From: Coprococcus eutactus
GTDB lineage: Bacteria; Bacillota; Clostridia; Lachnospirales; Lachnospiraceae
DNA length: 64,000 nt
Direction: 5' to 3'
Assembly: GCF_025149915.1 (NCBI RefSeq)
Contig: NZ_CP102278.1
Location: forward strand, 1,953,501 to 2,017,500
This document shows positions 27,717 through 37,908 of the stretch, piece after piece. Within the stretch, counting starts at the first letter, position 1, and every line of letters starts with the position of its first letter. The position numbers and the translations under genes were made by a program. The notes under the pieces were generated by a model, which had not been told where the DNA came from, did no database searches, and saw only the letters and a list, made by a program, of their open reading frames with translations.

Positions 27717-29821
27717 AACAATATAAGGCGCGTGAAAAAGTCACGCAGAAAATGACCCGCGAGGGGGCTGTCGAGGTAAACGCCGCTACCGGGAAAAAGA
27801 AACGTATCAGCAAGCGGATAAGGGACGCGGACTTTGCAAAGACCGAAGCCCCACCGCAGCCGGAACAGGCAGCGCAGCCCCTACCGGGCGGCGCAACTTC
27901 CCCGCCCTTAACCGACACGCCGCCGCTTCCCCATGCGCCGGGGGCAGAACGGGAACAGGACACCGCAGCAGCCGAGCGCGTCTTGGAACGTATCGACGGG
28001 GCGCGTACCAGAAAGGCGAGCAAAAAGGCGGCGAGGAAAGCACAGGCAGAAGCCACAGCAAAAGAAAAATCTTCCCGCTTGCAGTTTACCGACGAGGAAC
28101 GGGCAACGCCGGAGCTTGAAAGGTATATCCGAAAATCGGACAAAGCAGCCGACCGTCTGGACGCGGCAAAGGCGGCTATCCCCAAAGAAAAGAAACTTGT
28201 ACGGGAGCGCACCTTTGATGAAGCCACCGGGAAAGGCAAGACCCGCCTACATTTTGAGGAACAGGAAAAGCCCATAGGAAAGAATAAGCCCCACAATAAC
28301 CCGCTATCCCGCCCCGCACAGGAAGCGGGTATTTTCGTCCACAACAAGATACATTCCGTTGAAAAGGACAATTCCGGCGTTGAGGGGGCGCACAAATCCG
28401 AAGAACTGGCAGAGCGCGGCGCAAAGTACGGGGCGCGGAAAGTCAAGGAGGGCTACCACAGCCACAAGCTCAAACCCTACCGGGCGGCGGCAAAGGCAGA
28501 GAAAGCGGCGTTCAAGGCGAATGTGGATTTTCAGTACCATAAAGCCCTGCATGACAATCCGCAGATTGCGGGCAATCCCCTTTCCCGCTTCATGCAGAAG
28601 CAGCAAATCAAGCGGCAGTATGCAAAGTCGGCAAGGAAAGGCGGCGCAAAAACGGCGCAGAAAGCCGCAGAGAACACCCGCAAGGCGGCAAAAAAGACCG
28701 CCGAGGAAACAAAAAAGGCAATCGCTTTTGTAGGGCGGCACCCGGCGGGCGTATGTATCGCCGTTGCCGCGCTACTCTTATTCATCATGGTATCGGCGGG
28801 GCTTTCCTCTTGCGGTTCCATGTTCTCCGGCTTGATGAACGGCATACTTGGGACTTCCTACACGTCGGAGGACAGCGACCTTGTGGCGACGGAGAACAAT
28901 TACGCCGCAAAGGAAAACGAGCTTCAGCAGCAGATTGACAATATCGAAAGCACCCACCCCGGCTATGACGAATACCGCTATGACCTTGACAGTATCGGGC
29001 ATAACCCCCATGAGTTAGCGTCCTACCTCACCGCCCTTTTACAGACCTACACCCCGCAGAGCGCACAGGCAGAGCTAAATCGCGTCTTTGCCATGCAGTA
29101 CACTTTGACGCTGACAGAAGAAACGGAAATCCGCTACCGCACAGAAACAAGCACAGACCCGGAAACAGGGGAAACGACCACCGAGGAAGTACCCTACGAG
29201 TACCATATCCTCAACGTGAAGCTGACGAACAAGCCCATTTCCGAGATTGCGGAGGAACTTCTAACGCCACAGCAGCTTGAAATGTACCGCGTCTATCTGG
29301 AAACAAGCGGAAACAAACCGCTGATTTTCGGCGGCGGCTCCCCCGATATGGGCGCGTCCGAGGATTTAAGCGGCGTACAGCTTGTAAACGGCACACGCCC
29401 CGGCAACACCGCCGTTGTAGACCTTGCGAAGCGGCAAGTCGGCAACGTGGGCGGGCGACCCTTTTGGAGCTGGTACGGATTTAACAGCCGCGTGGAATGG
29501 TGCGCCTGTTTCGTTTCATGGTGCTACAATCAAGCCGGAAAGAGCGAGCCGCGCTTTGCCGGGTGCCAGTCACAGGGCGTACCCTGGTTCCAGTCACGCG
29601 GGCAATGGGGCGCGAGGGGCTATGAGAATATCGCCCCCGGCGACGCTATCTTTTTCGACTGGGACGGGGACGGGAGCGCAGACCATGTGGGGCTTGTTAT
29701 CGGAACGGACGGGGAGCGCGTCTATACCGTCGAGGGCAATTCCGGCGACGCCTGCAAGATAAAGAGCTACCCCGTCAATTACTCCTGTATCAAAGGCTAT
29801 GGGCTGATGAACTGGAATTAA
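27713..29821 (+). CDS. CHAP-domain cell-wall hydrolase of the T4SS (CD1108-like)
   Basis: The protein is about 702 aa. The first 350 residues are charged and basic, a membrane helix follows (AGVCIAVAALLLFIMVSAGL, residues 347-366), then an extracellular stalk and a C-terminal CHAP domain with catalytic Cys in WCACFVSWC and His in ADHVGLV. It opens peptidoglycan for the transfer channel. The start is odd: GGAGGG is followed 8 nt later by ATA (27713) where an ATG overlapping the methyltransferase stop is expected. An upstream TTG (27674) or ATG at 27752 could serve instead. Confidence 0.85.
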   Translation: MKQYKAREKVTQKMTREGAVEVNAATGKKKRISKRIRDADFAKTEAPPQPEQAAQPLPGGATSPPLTDTPPLPHAPGAEREQDTAAAERVLERIDGARTRKASKKAARKAQAEATAKEKSSRLQFTDEERATPELERYIRKSDKAADRLDAAKAAIPKEKKLVRERTFDEATGKGKTRLHFEEQEKPIGKNKPHNNPLSRPAQEAGIFVHNKIHSVEKDNSGVEGAHKSEELAERGAKYGARKVKEGYHSHKLKPYRAAAKAEKAAFKANVDFQYHKALHDNPQIAGNPLSRFMQKQQIKRQYAKSARKGGAKTAQKAAENTRKAAKKTAEETKKAIAFVGRHPAGVCIAVAALLLFIMVSAGLSSCGSMFSGLMNGILGTSYTSEDSDLVATENNYAAKENELQQQIDNIESTHPGYDEYRYDLDSIGHNPHELASYLTALLQTYTPQSAQAELNRVFAMQYTLTLTEETEIRYRTETSTDPETGETTTEEVPYEYHILNVKLTNKPISEIAEELLTPQQLEMYRVYLETSGNKPLIFGGGSPDMGASEDLSGVQLVNGTRPGNTAVVDLAKRQVGNVGGRPFWSWYGFNSRVEWCACFVSWCYNQAGKSEPRFAGCQSQGVPWFQSRGQWGARGYENIAPGDAIFFDWDGDGSADHVGLVIGTDGERVYTVEGNSGDACKIKSYPVNYSCIKGYGLMNWN

Positions 29822-29855
29822 CATATTTTTGAGCAAAGAAAGGAGAAATTTATTG

Positions 29856-30134
29856 ATGGCTATGAACAAAATTGAACGTATCGACAAAGAGATTGCAAAG
29901 ACCCGCGAGAAAATCACCGAGTACCAGAACAGATTAAGGGGGCTTGAAGCGCAGAAAACCGAAGCGGAAAACCTGCAAATCGTACAGCTTGTGCGCTCCA
30001 TGCGCCTTTCCCCGCATGAGCTTTCCGCTATGCTTTCCGGCGGCGGTATTCCGGGCATGGAAGCCGCGCCGGGCTACCCCGCAGAACCCGCAGACCACGA
30101 CACCGAAGAAATGGAGGACACCGAGAATGAATAA
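29856..30134 (+). CDS. DUF4315-family protein
   Basis: The 92-aa protein is mostly coiled coil ([20 protein letters not shown]) with an [17 protein letters not shown] motif and an acidic tail, the DUF4315 pattern. AAGGAG lies 10 nt before the ATG. It overlaps the next gene by ATGA. It occurs in Tn1549-like ICEs between the CHAP protein and DUF4366; the role is unknown. Confidence 0.78.
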   Translation: MAMNKIERIDKEIAKTREKITEYQNRLRGLEAQKTEAENLQIVQLVRSMRLSPHELSAMLSGGGIPGMEAAPGYPAEPADHDTEEMEDTENE

Positions 30135-30828
30135 GAAAATCCTTAGAACCTTGACCGCACTCTGCGCCGCCCTCATGCTGACGGGCGGCTTTTCCGTCAC
30201 CGCCTTTGCACAGACCCCGGAGGGACAGGACGCGACCGACGACAGCGGCGTTGTCTATGAGGAACCCGAAAAGGAAGAACCCCTTACCCCGGACGGGAAC
30301 GCGACCCTTGTAGACGATTTCGGCGGCAACAAGCAGCTTATCACAGTGACGACCAAAAACGGCAATTACTTTTATATCCTTATCGACCGGGACGACGAGG
30401 GCGAGGACACCGTACATTTCCTTAATCAAGTGGACGAAGCCGACCTTATGGCACTCATGGAGGACGGAAGCACCGAAGCAGCCCCGCCCGCCGTTTGCAG
30501 TTGCACCGATAAATGCGAAGCCGGAAAGGTAAATGTGAGCTGCCCTGTCTGCAAGGACAACATGACCGCTTGCAGCGGCAAGGAAGCGGAGCCGGAAACC
30601 GAGAAACCAACAGAGCAGCCCAAAGAGAAAGGCAATACAGGCGGGCTTGTGCTTTTCCTTGTCGTGGCACTTCTTGGCGGCGGGGGCGCGTTCTATTATT
30701 TTAAGTTTATGAAGCCAAAGCAGAACGTCAAGGGCGACACCGACCTTGAAGATTTCGATTTTGACGATTACGACGAGGACGAGGGGGACGGGCTTTCTGA
30801 TGAAGAACAGGAGGACGAGGAAGCATGA
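30127..30828 (+). CDS. DUF4366-family secreted/anchored protein
   Basis: The 233-aa protein has a signal peptide ([20 protein letters not shown], with cleavage near TAFAQ), an extracytoplasmic domain with a Cys-rich patch (CSCTDKC, CPVC), a second membrane helix ([20 protein letters not shown]) and a highly acidic cytoplasmic tail. This fits DUF4366 proteins of ICEs. It is probably a surface component of the conjugation machinery. Confidence 0.8.
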   Translation: MNKKILRTLTALCAALMLTGGFSVTAFAQTPEGQDATDDSGVVYEEPEKEEPLTPDGNATLVDDFGGNKQLITVTTKNGNYFYILIDRDDEGEDTVHFLNQVDEADLMALMEDGSTEAAPPAVCSCTDKCEAGKVNVSCPVCKDNMTACSGKEAEPETEKPTEQPKEKGNTGGLVLFLVVALLGGGGAFYYFKFMKPKQNVKGDTDLEDFDFDDYDEDEGDGLSDEEQEDEEA

Positions 30829-31013
30829 CGCTTTTTACCGAAAACCCTTTAGAAAAAATGATGGTACAAAGACCCACCGGGCGGCGTGACAGTGCGCCGC
30901 CCGTTCCAAAATCCCCGGCGTGTATGCGTTGCCCTTATAAGGCGCAATCCCCCTGTATCGGCTATTGTCTGAAACAGGCACAGGAGAAGAAGCACACCGC
31001 GCCGGAACGCTGA
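30825..31013 (+). CDS. small Cys-containing protein (62 aa), unknown
   Basis: The ATG overlaps the DUF4366 stop. The C-terminal half has [16 protein letters not shown], four cysteines in a likely metal-binding arrangement. I recognise no family. It precedes topB by 15 nt and is part of the same operon. Confidence 0.6.
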   Translation: MTLFTENPLEKMMVQRPTGRRDSAPPVPKSPACMRCPYKAQSPCIGYCLKQAQEKKHTAPER

Positions 31014-31028
31014 AAGGAGGATTTTTTC

Positions 31029-33119
31029 ATGGCATTTAGACTTGTGATTGCAGAAAAGCCGAGCGTGGCGCAGACTATCGCCGCCGCGCTTGGCATTAAG
31101 GGGAAACAGGACGGGTATATCGAGGGCGGCGGCTACCTCATTTCATGGTGCGTCGGGCATTTGGTACAGCTTGCGGAAGCTGCCGCCTACGGGGAGCAAT
31201 ATAAAAAATGGAGTTTTGACAGCTTACCCATTCTGCCGGAGGAATGGCAGTACGCCGTTGACCCGGACAAGGGGAAGCAATTCAAAACCATTAAAGAGCT
31301 TATGCACCGCGCCGACGTTTCCGAAGTGGTAAATGCGTGTGACGCGGGGCGCGAGGGTGAATTGATTTTCCGCTTTGTCTACGAAGTGGCGGGCTGCAAG
31401 AAGCCCATGCGCCGCTTGTGGATTTCTTCAATGGAGGACGGGGCGATTAAGGCGGGCTTTGCTTCCCTCAAAGACGGGCGGGACTATGGCGCGCTCTTTG
31501 CGTCCGCCCTCTGCCGCGCAAAGGCTGACTGGCTTATCGGCATTAACGCCACCCGGCTTTTCTCCTGCCTGTATGGAAAGACCTTGAACGTGGGGCGCGT
31601 CCAGACCCCGACCTTAAAAATGCTCACCGACCGGGACGCGGCTATCTCCCATTTCCAGAAAGAAAAATATTATCATGTTCGCCTTGATTTATCCGGCGCG
31701 GACGCGGCAAGCGAAAGGATTTCGGACAAGGCAGAAGCCGACGCGCTGAAAGGGGCTTGCGAAGCGGGAAAGGCGGTATGCGTTTCCCTTACCAGAGAGA
31801 AGAAAACCGCAGCCCCGCCAAAGCTCTTTGACCTTACCTCTTTGCAGCGGGAAACGAACCGCATTTTCGGTTACACCGCAAAGCAGACCCTTGACCTTGC
31901 ACAATCCCTTTATGAAAAGCGGCTCCTTACTTATCCGAGGACGGACAGCAGCTTTCTTACTGACGACATGGGCGGCACCGCAGCGGACATTATCGCGCTG
32001 CTTTGCGAAAAGCTCCCCTTTATGGCGGGCGCGGACTTCACGCCGGAGATTGCAAAGGTATTAGACAGCAAGAAAGTATCAGACCACCACGCAATCATTC
32101 CCACTATGGAGCTTGCAAAGGCTGACCCGGACGCGCTGCCGGAAAGCGAGAAGAATATCCTTACCCTTGCGGGGGCGCGTCTGCTTTTTGCCACCGCCGA
32201 GCCGCATATTTATGAAGCGGTTACGGCGGTTTTCTCATGCGCCGGGACAGACTTCACCGCAAGGGGAAAGACCGTACTTGCGGAGGGTTGGAAAGAGCTT
32301 GAACGCAGATACCGGGCGACGCTGAAAGATAAGCCCGAAGCAGAGGACGGGGAAAATGAGGGCGTGACGCTGCCGGAGCTTTCCGAGGGACAGAACTTTC
32401 CTAACCCCGCCGCAAAAGTAACGGAGCATACCACAACGCCGCCGAAGCCCCACAGCGAAGCGTCGCTTCTCTCTGCTATGGAGCGAGCCGGGAACGGGGA
32501 CACCGACCCGGACGCGGAACGCCGGGGGCTTGGCACTCCCGCCACCCGCGCCGCCGTCATTGAAAAACTGGTAAAGGGCGGCTTTGCAGAGCGCAAGGGG
32601 AAGCAGCTTATCCCCACGCAGAACGGAGCCGCCCTTATATCAGTCTTGCCGGATATGCTCACTTCCCCGCAGCTTACCGCAGAATGGGAAAACAATCTGA
32701 CGCAGATAGCAAAGGGAGCCGCAGACCCCGGCGAATTTCTGTCCGGCATTGAAGCTATGGCGCGGGAGCTTGTGCAGACACACGCCGCAGCACTGGACGG
32801 GAAAAAGGATTTGTTCCGGGAGGAAAAGCCCTCTGTCGGCAAATGCCCCCGTTGCGGTTCCCCCGTCCATGAGGGGAAGAAAAACTATTATTGCAGCAAC
32901 AAAGAATGTGCCTTTGTCATGTGGAAGAATGACCGCTTTTTCGAGGAACGCAAGACCGCTTTTTCCGCGAAGATTGCCGCCGCGCTCCTTAAATCCGGCA
33001 AAGTGAATGTGAAGAAGCTCTATTCCCCGAAAACAGGCAAGACCTATGACGGAACTATCGTTCTGGCTGACACTGGCGGGAAATACGTCAACTACCGTAT
33101 CGAAGTACAGAAGAACTAA
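31029..33119 (+). CDS. topB: DNA topoisomerase III (TopB-like)
   Basis: The 696-aa type IA topoisomerase starts after AAAGGAGG. It has the N-terminal TOPRIM motif VIAEKPSVAQTIAAALG and the acidic CDAGREGELIFR. The catalytic Tyr302 lies in LLTYPRTDSS. A C-terminal zinc ribbon (CPRCGSPVHEGKKNYYCSNKEC, read in parts) and the family's repeat-like tail follow. ICE-borne TopB copies probably resolve strand-transfer intermediates. It is complete and typical in length. Confidence 0.95.
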   Translation: MAFRLVIAEKPSVAQTIAAALGIKGKQDGYIEGGGYLISWCVGHLVQLAEAAAYGEQYKKWSFDSLPILPEEWQYAVDPDKGKQFKTIKELMHRADVSEVVNACDAGREGELIFRFVYEVAGCKKPMRRLWISSMEDGAIKAGFASLKDGRDYGALFASALCRAKADWLIGINATRLFSCLYGKTLNVGRVQTPTLKMLTDRDAAISHFQKEKYYHVRLDLSGADAASERISDKAEADALKGACEAGKAVCVSLTREKKTAAPPKLFDLTSLQRETNRIFGYTAKQTLDLAQSLYEKRLLTYPRTDSSFLTDDMGGTAADIIALLCEKLPFMAGADFTPEIAKVLDSKKVSDHHAIIPTMELAKADPDALPESEKNILTLAGARLLFATAEPHIYEAVTAVFSCAGTDFTARGKTVLAEGWKELERRYRATLKDKPEAEDGENEGVTLPELSEGQNFPNPAAKVTEHTTTPPKPHSEASLLSAMERAGNGDTDPDAERRGLGTPATRAAVIEKLVKGGFAERKGKQLIPTQNGAALISVLPDMLTSPQLTAEWENNLTQIAKGAADPGEFLSGIEAMARELVQTHAAALDGKKDLFREEKPSVGKCPRCGSPVHEGKKNYYCSNKECAFVMWKNDRFFEERKTAFSAKIAAALLKSGKVNVKKLYSPKTGKTYDGTIVLADTGGKYVNYRIEVQKN

Positions 33120-33130
33120 AAACTTGAATA

Positions 33131-33232
33131 GCAAGCATAGGAAGCGGGTACCCACTTCCGTAAATCCCTGTCCTGCCGCTGACGCGCCGGACGGGGATTT
33201 TGCTTGTTGGGAAGTTTCCCAAACCCTCTAAA
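33131..33232 (+). other. second oriT-like copy in ICE-C
   Basis: It contains AGGAAGCGGGTACC...ACTTCCGTA and, 60 nt on, TTGTTGGGAAGTTTCCCAAACCCTC. The same two blocks occur, inverted, at 40636-40737 upstream of mobC, with a divergent spacer. The TTGGGA/TCCCAA arms form a hairpin. No mob gene is adjacent; the ArdA/ArdC-like gene follows. Confidence 0.6.
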
Positions 33233-33331
33233 AAAATGAAAAAATTGTTGGCATAACGCACAGCCCACCGTAGTACGGGGCGAACCCCAAAAGCGCGGCG
33301 GTGCGCCGCCATTTCAGAAAGGAGCGAATGA

Positions 33332-36300
33332 ATGGAAAAGAAAAAAGGTTACTCCATGTTTGAGCGTGACAAGTTAGACCCGGCTGACAGTATGCGGATA
33401 GAGCGAAATATTTATTTTGAGGAACAGACCGCTGACCTTTCCGGGCTTACCGCCCTGCCCTTAGAACAGTTACAGGCATTGCGGGAAGAATACGCGGCGG
33501 CTGAACAGGCAGCTTTTGAAGCCTTGCAAGAACAGGCGGCGGCATGGGACGAACAGGCGGGAAAGACCCTTGCCATTGACAAAGCCATTGAGTATGTGAG
33601 GACACCCGAAGCTACGCATACCGCGAACCAGTGGGAAGCTACGGACTACGGGAAGCACATCAGCAACCGCGTCTACCAAATGCGCTACCACATATCCGAG
33701 AATACCCGGTATGACAGGGAAAAAGAGAAATCCATTCCCTATTCGTGGACGCTTTCATGGAGTATTTACACCAACAGCCCCCACAATTACGGACAGGCAA
33801 AAATCGCCGGACAGGAAAGGAAAGTCTTTGCAGACAAGGCAGCTATGGAAAAATATCTGAATGGGCGTATCAAAGCCTATCAGCATTTATTCACCGAGGT
33901 ATCGCCGCCTATCCCGCCAGAGTATGCAGAGCATTTCAAAGTAAACGGGCAGCTTTTACCGGGCTATGCTATCGAGGGCGAGGAACGGGCGCAGCCTACC
34001 GCTGAAAAAGCAGCCCCCACCACAGCAGAGCCGCCACAGGACACCGAACAGAGAAAGGAGCGTGAAACCATAAACGAGCAGTTTTCAATTCTTATCGACA
34101 GCCGCAGCCGCTTTGAAACAGGCAAACCGGGCGGCGTGTGGCTTCCCATGCCGACCACAACAGAGCAGCTTCATGCGGCTATGGAAAGCGTCGGCATTAC
34201 CGCAGACAATCCGCAGGATTTTTTCATCAACGGGTATTCTTCTACGGAGGACTGCCCCTTTGACTTGCCGCTTTCCGTTATCCAAAGCGCAAGCATGGAC
34301 GAGCTGAATTATTTTGGAAAACTTCTGGAAATGCAGAGTGACGGGGACAAGGATAAATTTGCGGCGGCGGTTACACATGGCGAGTATGCCGGAAGCATGA
34401 AAGACCTTATCAACCTTGCACAAAACCTTGACTGTTACTGGCTCTATCCCACTGTCCGCAGCGAAGAAGATTACGGTTATTATCTTATCGACGAACTGGA
34501 CGAGCTGGAGCTTCCCGAAGAAGCAAAGAAATATTTCAAGTATGAAGAATACGGGCGGGACGCAGTTAGCAAGGATAAGGGGCAGTTTACCGAACAGGGC
34601 TATATCTATAACAATCAGAACACCTTTACCGAATGGTATCGGGGAACGGAAAACGAGATACCCAAAGAATACCGCGTTATGAGCTTCCCACAGCCGGAAC
34701 GCGGCGGACAGGACAAGACCTTTATGGACGCAGCCGCCACAGAGCAGACCGCCCGAACCGCCGCAGAGCAGCCACAGGAGCCGCGCCCGGTTATCCCTAT
34801 CGTGCTGACGAGCGAGAAGCCCGCCGAGAAATTAAAAGAGATTACCGACCGTCTGGAACAGGGTATTGCGGAACTCTTTGACAGCGAGCGTTACAAGGAA
34901 TATCTGAAAGTCATGTCAAAATTCCATAATTACAGCTTCCGAAACACCGTCCTTATCGCCATGCAGAAGCCGGACGCTTCCCTTGTGGCGGGCTTTTCCG
35001 CTTGGAAGAACAACTTTGAGCGAAACGTGATGAAAGGGCAAAAGGGAATTAAAATCATTGCCCCGTCGCCCTATAAAATCAAACAGGAAATGCAGAAAAT
35101 CGACCCGCACACGCAGAAGCCCATAATCGGCAAGGACGGGAAGCCCGTCACCGAGGAAAAGGAAGTCACCATACCCGCCTACAAGGTGGTATCCGTCTTT
35201 GACGTTTCCCAGACCGAGGGAAAGGAGCTGCCGGACATTGCCATTGACGAGCTGCCGGGCGACGTTGACCGCTACAAGGATTTTTTCGCAGCCCTTGAAA
35301 AGACTTCCCCCGTTCCTATCGCCTTTGAGAATATCGAGGGCGGCTCTCATGGCTACTACCACTTGGAGGACAAGCGCATTGCTATCAACGAGGGCATGAG
35401 CGAATTGCAGACCTTAAAGACCGCCATTCACGAAATCGCCCATGCGAAGCTGCACGACATTGACCTCAACGCGCCAAAGGACGAGCAGCAGCCCCACATT
35501 GACCGCCGCACCCGCGAAGTCGAAGCGGAAAGCGTCGCCTATACCGTCTGCCAACATTACGGGCTTGACACGTCGGACTACTCTTTCGGCTATGTCGCCG
35601 GGTGGAGTAGCGGGCGGGAATTGTCCGAGCTGAAAAGCTCCCTTGAAACGATACGCAGCGCAGCCGCCGAGATTATCAATTCAATAGACGAAAATCTTGC
35701 GGAGCTGCAAAAGGCACAGGACAAGGAGCAGACCGCCGGACAGGAGCAGCCCACCAGAGAGGAACAGGCAGCCCCGCCGGAGCAGCCGCAGCCGGAAGCC
35801 CCGGCAAAGGCAGATACAGCCGGGAAAGAGAAGCCGGAAGCAGCCGCACCGGGAAAATCCGGCGCACAGGAAAAGGCGGGTGCAGCCCCGAAAGAAGCCT
35901 TTACCCCGGAAACGATTTACAAGGTGCGCCGGAACCCTTACAGCGACAGCCGGGAAAACAGCTACCTCTTGCAAGCCTATGTGACACAGGAGAACGGGCG
36001 GGCGAAAATGGGCGACGTGCTTTATACGGGAACGCCGGAGAAATGCCGCGAGCTTATGGGGCAGCTCAAAAGCGGCGAGCTGACCGAGGGCGACGTAAAG
36101 CAGCTTTACGCAAAGGCACAGGAAACGGCGCAGACCGCCGGACAGGACAAAGACACCTTTTCCATTTACCAGATAAAAGGCGGGGACGAAACAAGGGATT
36201 TCCGCTTTGAGCCTTACGACCGCCTGCAGGCGGCGGGGAATGTGGTTGACAGGGCGAACTATGAGCTTGTCTATTCCGCGCCCCTTGCGCCGGAAACTTC

Positions 36301-36949
36301 CCTTGAAGATATTTACACCCGTTTCAATATCGACCACCCCAAAGATTTTAAGGGACACAGCCTTTCCGTTTCGGACGTGGTAGTGCTTCATCAGGACGGA
36401 CAGGACGCGGCGCATTTCGTTGACAGTGTAGGTTTCCGGGAAGTGCCGGAGTTTTTACAGGAGCAGAAGCAGCTTACCCCGGACGACTTGGAAACGGGCG
36501 AAACTGTCAAAACACCGAGAGGGACTTTCCATGTAACCGCCATGAGCCGGGAGCAGATAGAAGCCGCCGGATATGGCTTTCACCACCAGTCGGACGACGG
36601 AAAGTATCTGATTATGGGGAATGGGACGCGGGCGTTTGCCGTTGCCGCAGAACAGGCGCAGCGGGACAATCCCTTGAAAACCGCCGAGCAGACCACAGAG
36701 CAGAACGGGAACATGATTGACGGTATCATCAACAACACCCCCACCGTTGACGAACTGGAAGCAAAGGTAAAGGCGGGCGAGCAGATTTCCCTTGTTGACC
36801 TGGCTAACGCTGTCAAAGCCGACAAGGAGCGCGGCAAGGGAGCGAAGCCGGAAAAGAAGCCCTCTATCCGGGCGCAGCTTAGAGCCGACAAGGAAAAGGC
36901 ACAGAAGAAAAACGCAAAGCAGAAGTCACAGGACTTGGAAAGGAGCTGA
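33332..36949 (+). CDS. multidomain antirestriction protein (ArdA + ArdC + YodL + DUF4316-like)
   Basis: The 1205-aa protein has several modules. Residues 1-235 are an ICE-specific N-terminus. Residues about 250-440 resemble ArdA (LPMPTTTEQLHAAMESVGI, an acidic DNA-mimic region). Residues about 490-790 resemble ArdC, with an ssDNA-binding domain (FHNYSFRNTVLIAMQ) and a zinc metallopeptidase HEIAHAKLH. After a Gln/Ala/Glu-rich linker comes a YodL-like domain (TFSIYQIKGGDETRDFRFEPY) and a DUF4316-like end with KKPSIRAQLRADK. It probably protects incoming ICE DNA. Confidence 0.82.
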   Translation: MEKKKGYSMFERDKLDPADSMRIERNIYFEEQTADLSGLTALPLEQLQALREEYAAAEQAAFEALQEQAAAWDEQAGKTLAIDKAIEYVRTPEATHTANQWEATDYGKHISNRVYQMRYHISENTRYDREKEKSIPYSWTLSWSIYTNSPHNYGQAKIAGQERKVFADKAAMEKYLNGRIKAYQHLFTEVSPPIPPEYAEHFKVNGQLLPGYAIEGEERAQPTAEKAAPTTAEPPQDTEQRKERETINEQFSILIDSRSRFETGKPGGVWLPMPTTTEQLHAAMESVGITADNPQDFFINGYSSTEDCPFDLPLSVIQSASMDELNYFGKLLEMQSDGDKDKFAAAVTHGEYAGSMKDLINLAQNLDCYWLYPTVRSEEDYGYYLIDELDELELPEEAKKYFKYEEYGRDAVSKDKGQFTEQGYIYNNQNTFTEWYRGTENEIPKEYRVMSFPQPERGGQDKTFMDAAATEQTARTAAEQPQEPRPVIPIVLTSEKPAEKLKEITDRLEQGIAELFDSERYKEYLKVMSKFHNYSFRNTVLIAMQKPDASLVAGFSAWKNNFERNVMKGQKGIKIIAPSPYKIKQEMQKIDPHTQKPIIGKDGKPVTEEKEVTIPAYKVVSVFDVSQTEGKELPDIAIDELPGDVDRYKDFFAALEKTSPVPIAFENIEGGSHGYYHLEDKRIAINEGMSELQTLKTAIHEIAHAKLHDIDLNAPKDEQQPHIDRRTREVEAESVAYTVCQHYGLDTSDYSFGYVAGWSSGRELSELKSSLETIRSAAAEIINSIDENLAELQKAQDKEQTAGQEQPTREEQAAPPEQPQPEAPAKADTAGKEKPEAAAPGKSGAQEKAGAAPKEAFTPETIYKVRRNPYSDSRENSYLLQAYVTQENGRAKMGDVLYTGTPEKCRELMGQLKSGELTEGDVKQLYAKAQETAQTAGQDKDTFSIYQIKGGDETRDFRFEPYDRLQAAGNVVDRANYELVYSAPLAPETSLEDIYTRFNIDHPKDFKGHSLSVSDVVVLHQDGQDAAHFVDSVGFREVPEFLQEQKQLTPDDLETGETVKTPRGTFHVTAMSREQIEAAGYGFHHQSDDGKYLIMGNGTRAFAVAAEQAQRDNPLKTAEQTTEQNGNMIDGIINNTPTVDELEAKVKAGEQISLVDLANAVKADKERGKGAKPEKKPSIRAQLRADKEKAQKKNAKQKSQDLERS

Positions 36950-36952
36950 CCC

Positions 36953-37906
36953 ATGCCGGAACAGAGCAAATTTGAAAACGTGGATTTGTTCGCTTCCCTT
37001 GAAGCGATTATGAAGCAGAACACAGGCTTTTACCAGAGCGACTTAGACATTGACAAAGAGATTATCGCAAAGGCGGCGGCAAGCCCCCACAGGGAGGACA
37101 AGACCCTTTTGTGGTTCTGCCGCCCGTCCGGGACGCACTGTTTCCGGGAGCGCGACGTTTTCCTCAAAGACACCGCGCCCCACAACACATGGCGTTTCTA
37201 CATGGAGCAGACAAGCGACCGCGTTCTTGCCTATGCAATCGAGCTGACGGGAAAGGAGCGCGGGAAAATCAAGGGCAATCTGTACGAACTGGACTACTCT
37301 AAACATTATGAGCGCGTCAAGGAAAAGGAGCTGCCCGCCGATACGGTGAAGCTGATTTATGAGCGAGGGGAAAGGGAGATACCCGCCGGACGGTTCTTCA
37401 ACGGCAACCCAGACCCGCAGCTTGGGAAGTTTGAACGCTTTGAAGCCCTACCCAACGACCCGGACGCGCTGCAATCGCTCTTACAGGAAGAACGGCGCAG
37501 CCGGGAGCAGCTTTCACCGGGGGACTTCAAGGCGCATATCACAGCCTTGCGGGACGGGCTGATTGAAACGGAAGCGCGGCGCATTGTGCGGGAAATGAAG
37601 CGGCATTACGAGCCGAACAGCCCGAACAAGACCCATTTCATGGCAGAGCTTTCCCCGGCGTTCATGCGGCTTGCAGCCACAAAGGACACTGACCGCCTTT
37701 TCTCCATGCTGCCCTACAAGACACTTTCCTTTTCCAAAATCGAGGGCAGACATGGGATGTATGCGCTGATTGACAAGGGGGAGAACCGGGACAGGGAGAT
37801 AAGGAAGCCCCGCCCCTCTATCCGGGCGCAGATTAAAACGGACAAAGCAAAGACCGCCCCGAAAAAGGCGGCGGCGAAAACAAAAAATCACGATTTGGAG
37901 GTGTGA
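36953..37906 (+). CDS. conserved ICE protein, unknown function
   Basis: The 317-aa protein starts 3 nt after the previous stop with GGAG upstream. A mixed alpha/beta region covers residues 1-270 (DKTLLWFCRPSGTHCFRERD). The tail RKPRPSIRAQIKTDKAKTAP is nearly the same as that of the preceding 1205-aa protein. I do not recognise the main domain. The shared tail and tight coupling suggest that the two proteins work together, for example as co-transferred protection factors. Confidence 0.65.
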   Translation: MPEQSKFENVDLFASLEAIMKQNTGFYQSDLDIDKEIIAKAAASPHREDKTLLWFCRPSGTHCFRERDVFLKDTAPHNTWRFYMEQTSDRVLAYAIELTGKERGKIKGNLYELDYSKHYERVKEKELPADTVKLIYERGEREIPAGRFFNGNPDPQLGKFERFEALPNDPDALQSLLQEERRSREQLSPGDFKAHITALRDGLIETEARRIVREMKRHYEPNSPNKTHFMAELSPAFMRLAATKDTDRLFSMLPYKTLSFSKIEGRHGMYALIDKGENRDREIRKPRPSIRAQIKTDKAKTAPKKAAAKTKNHDLEV

Positions 37907-37908
37907 AC

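Noticed and set aside
33000-33330. Short plus-strand frames between topB and the antirestriction gene
   Set aside because: No SD or family features; the interval is explained by the oriT-like repeat.
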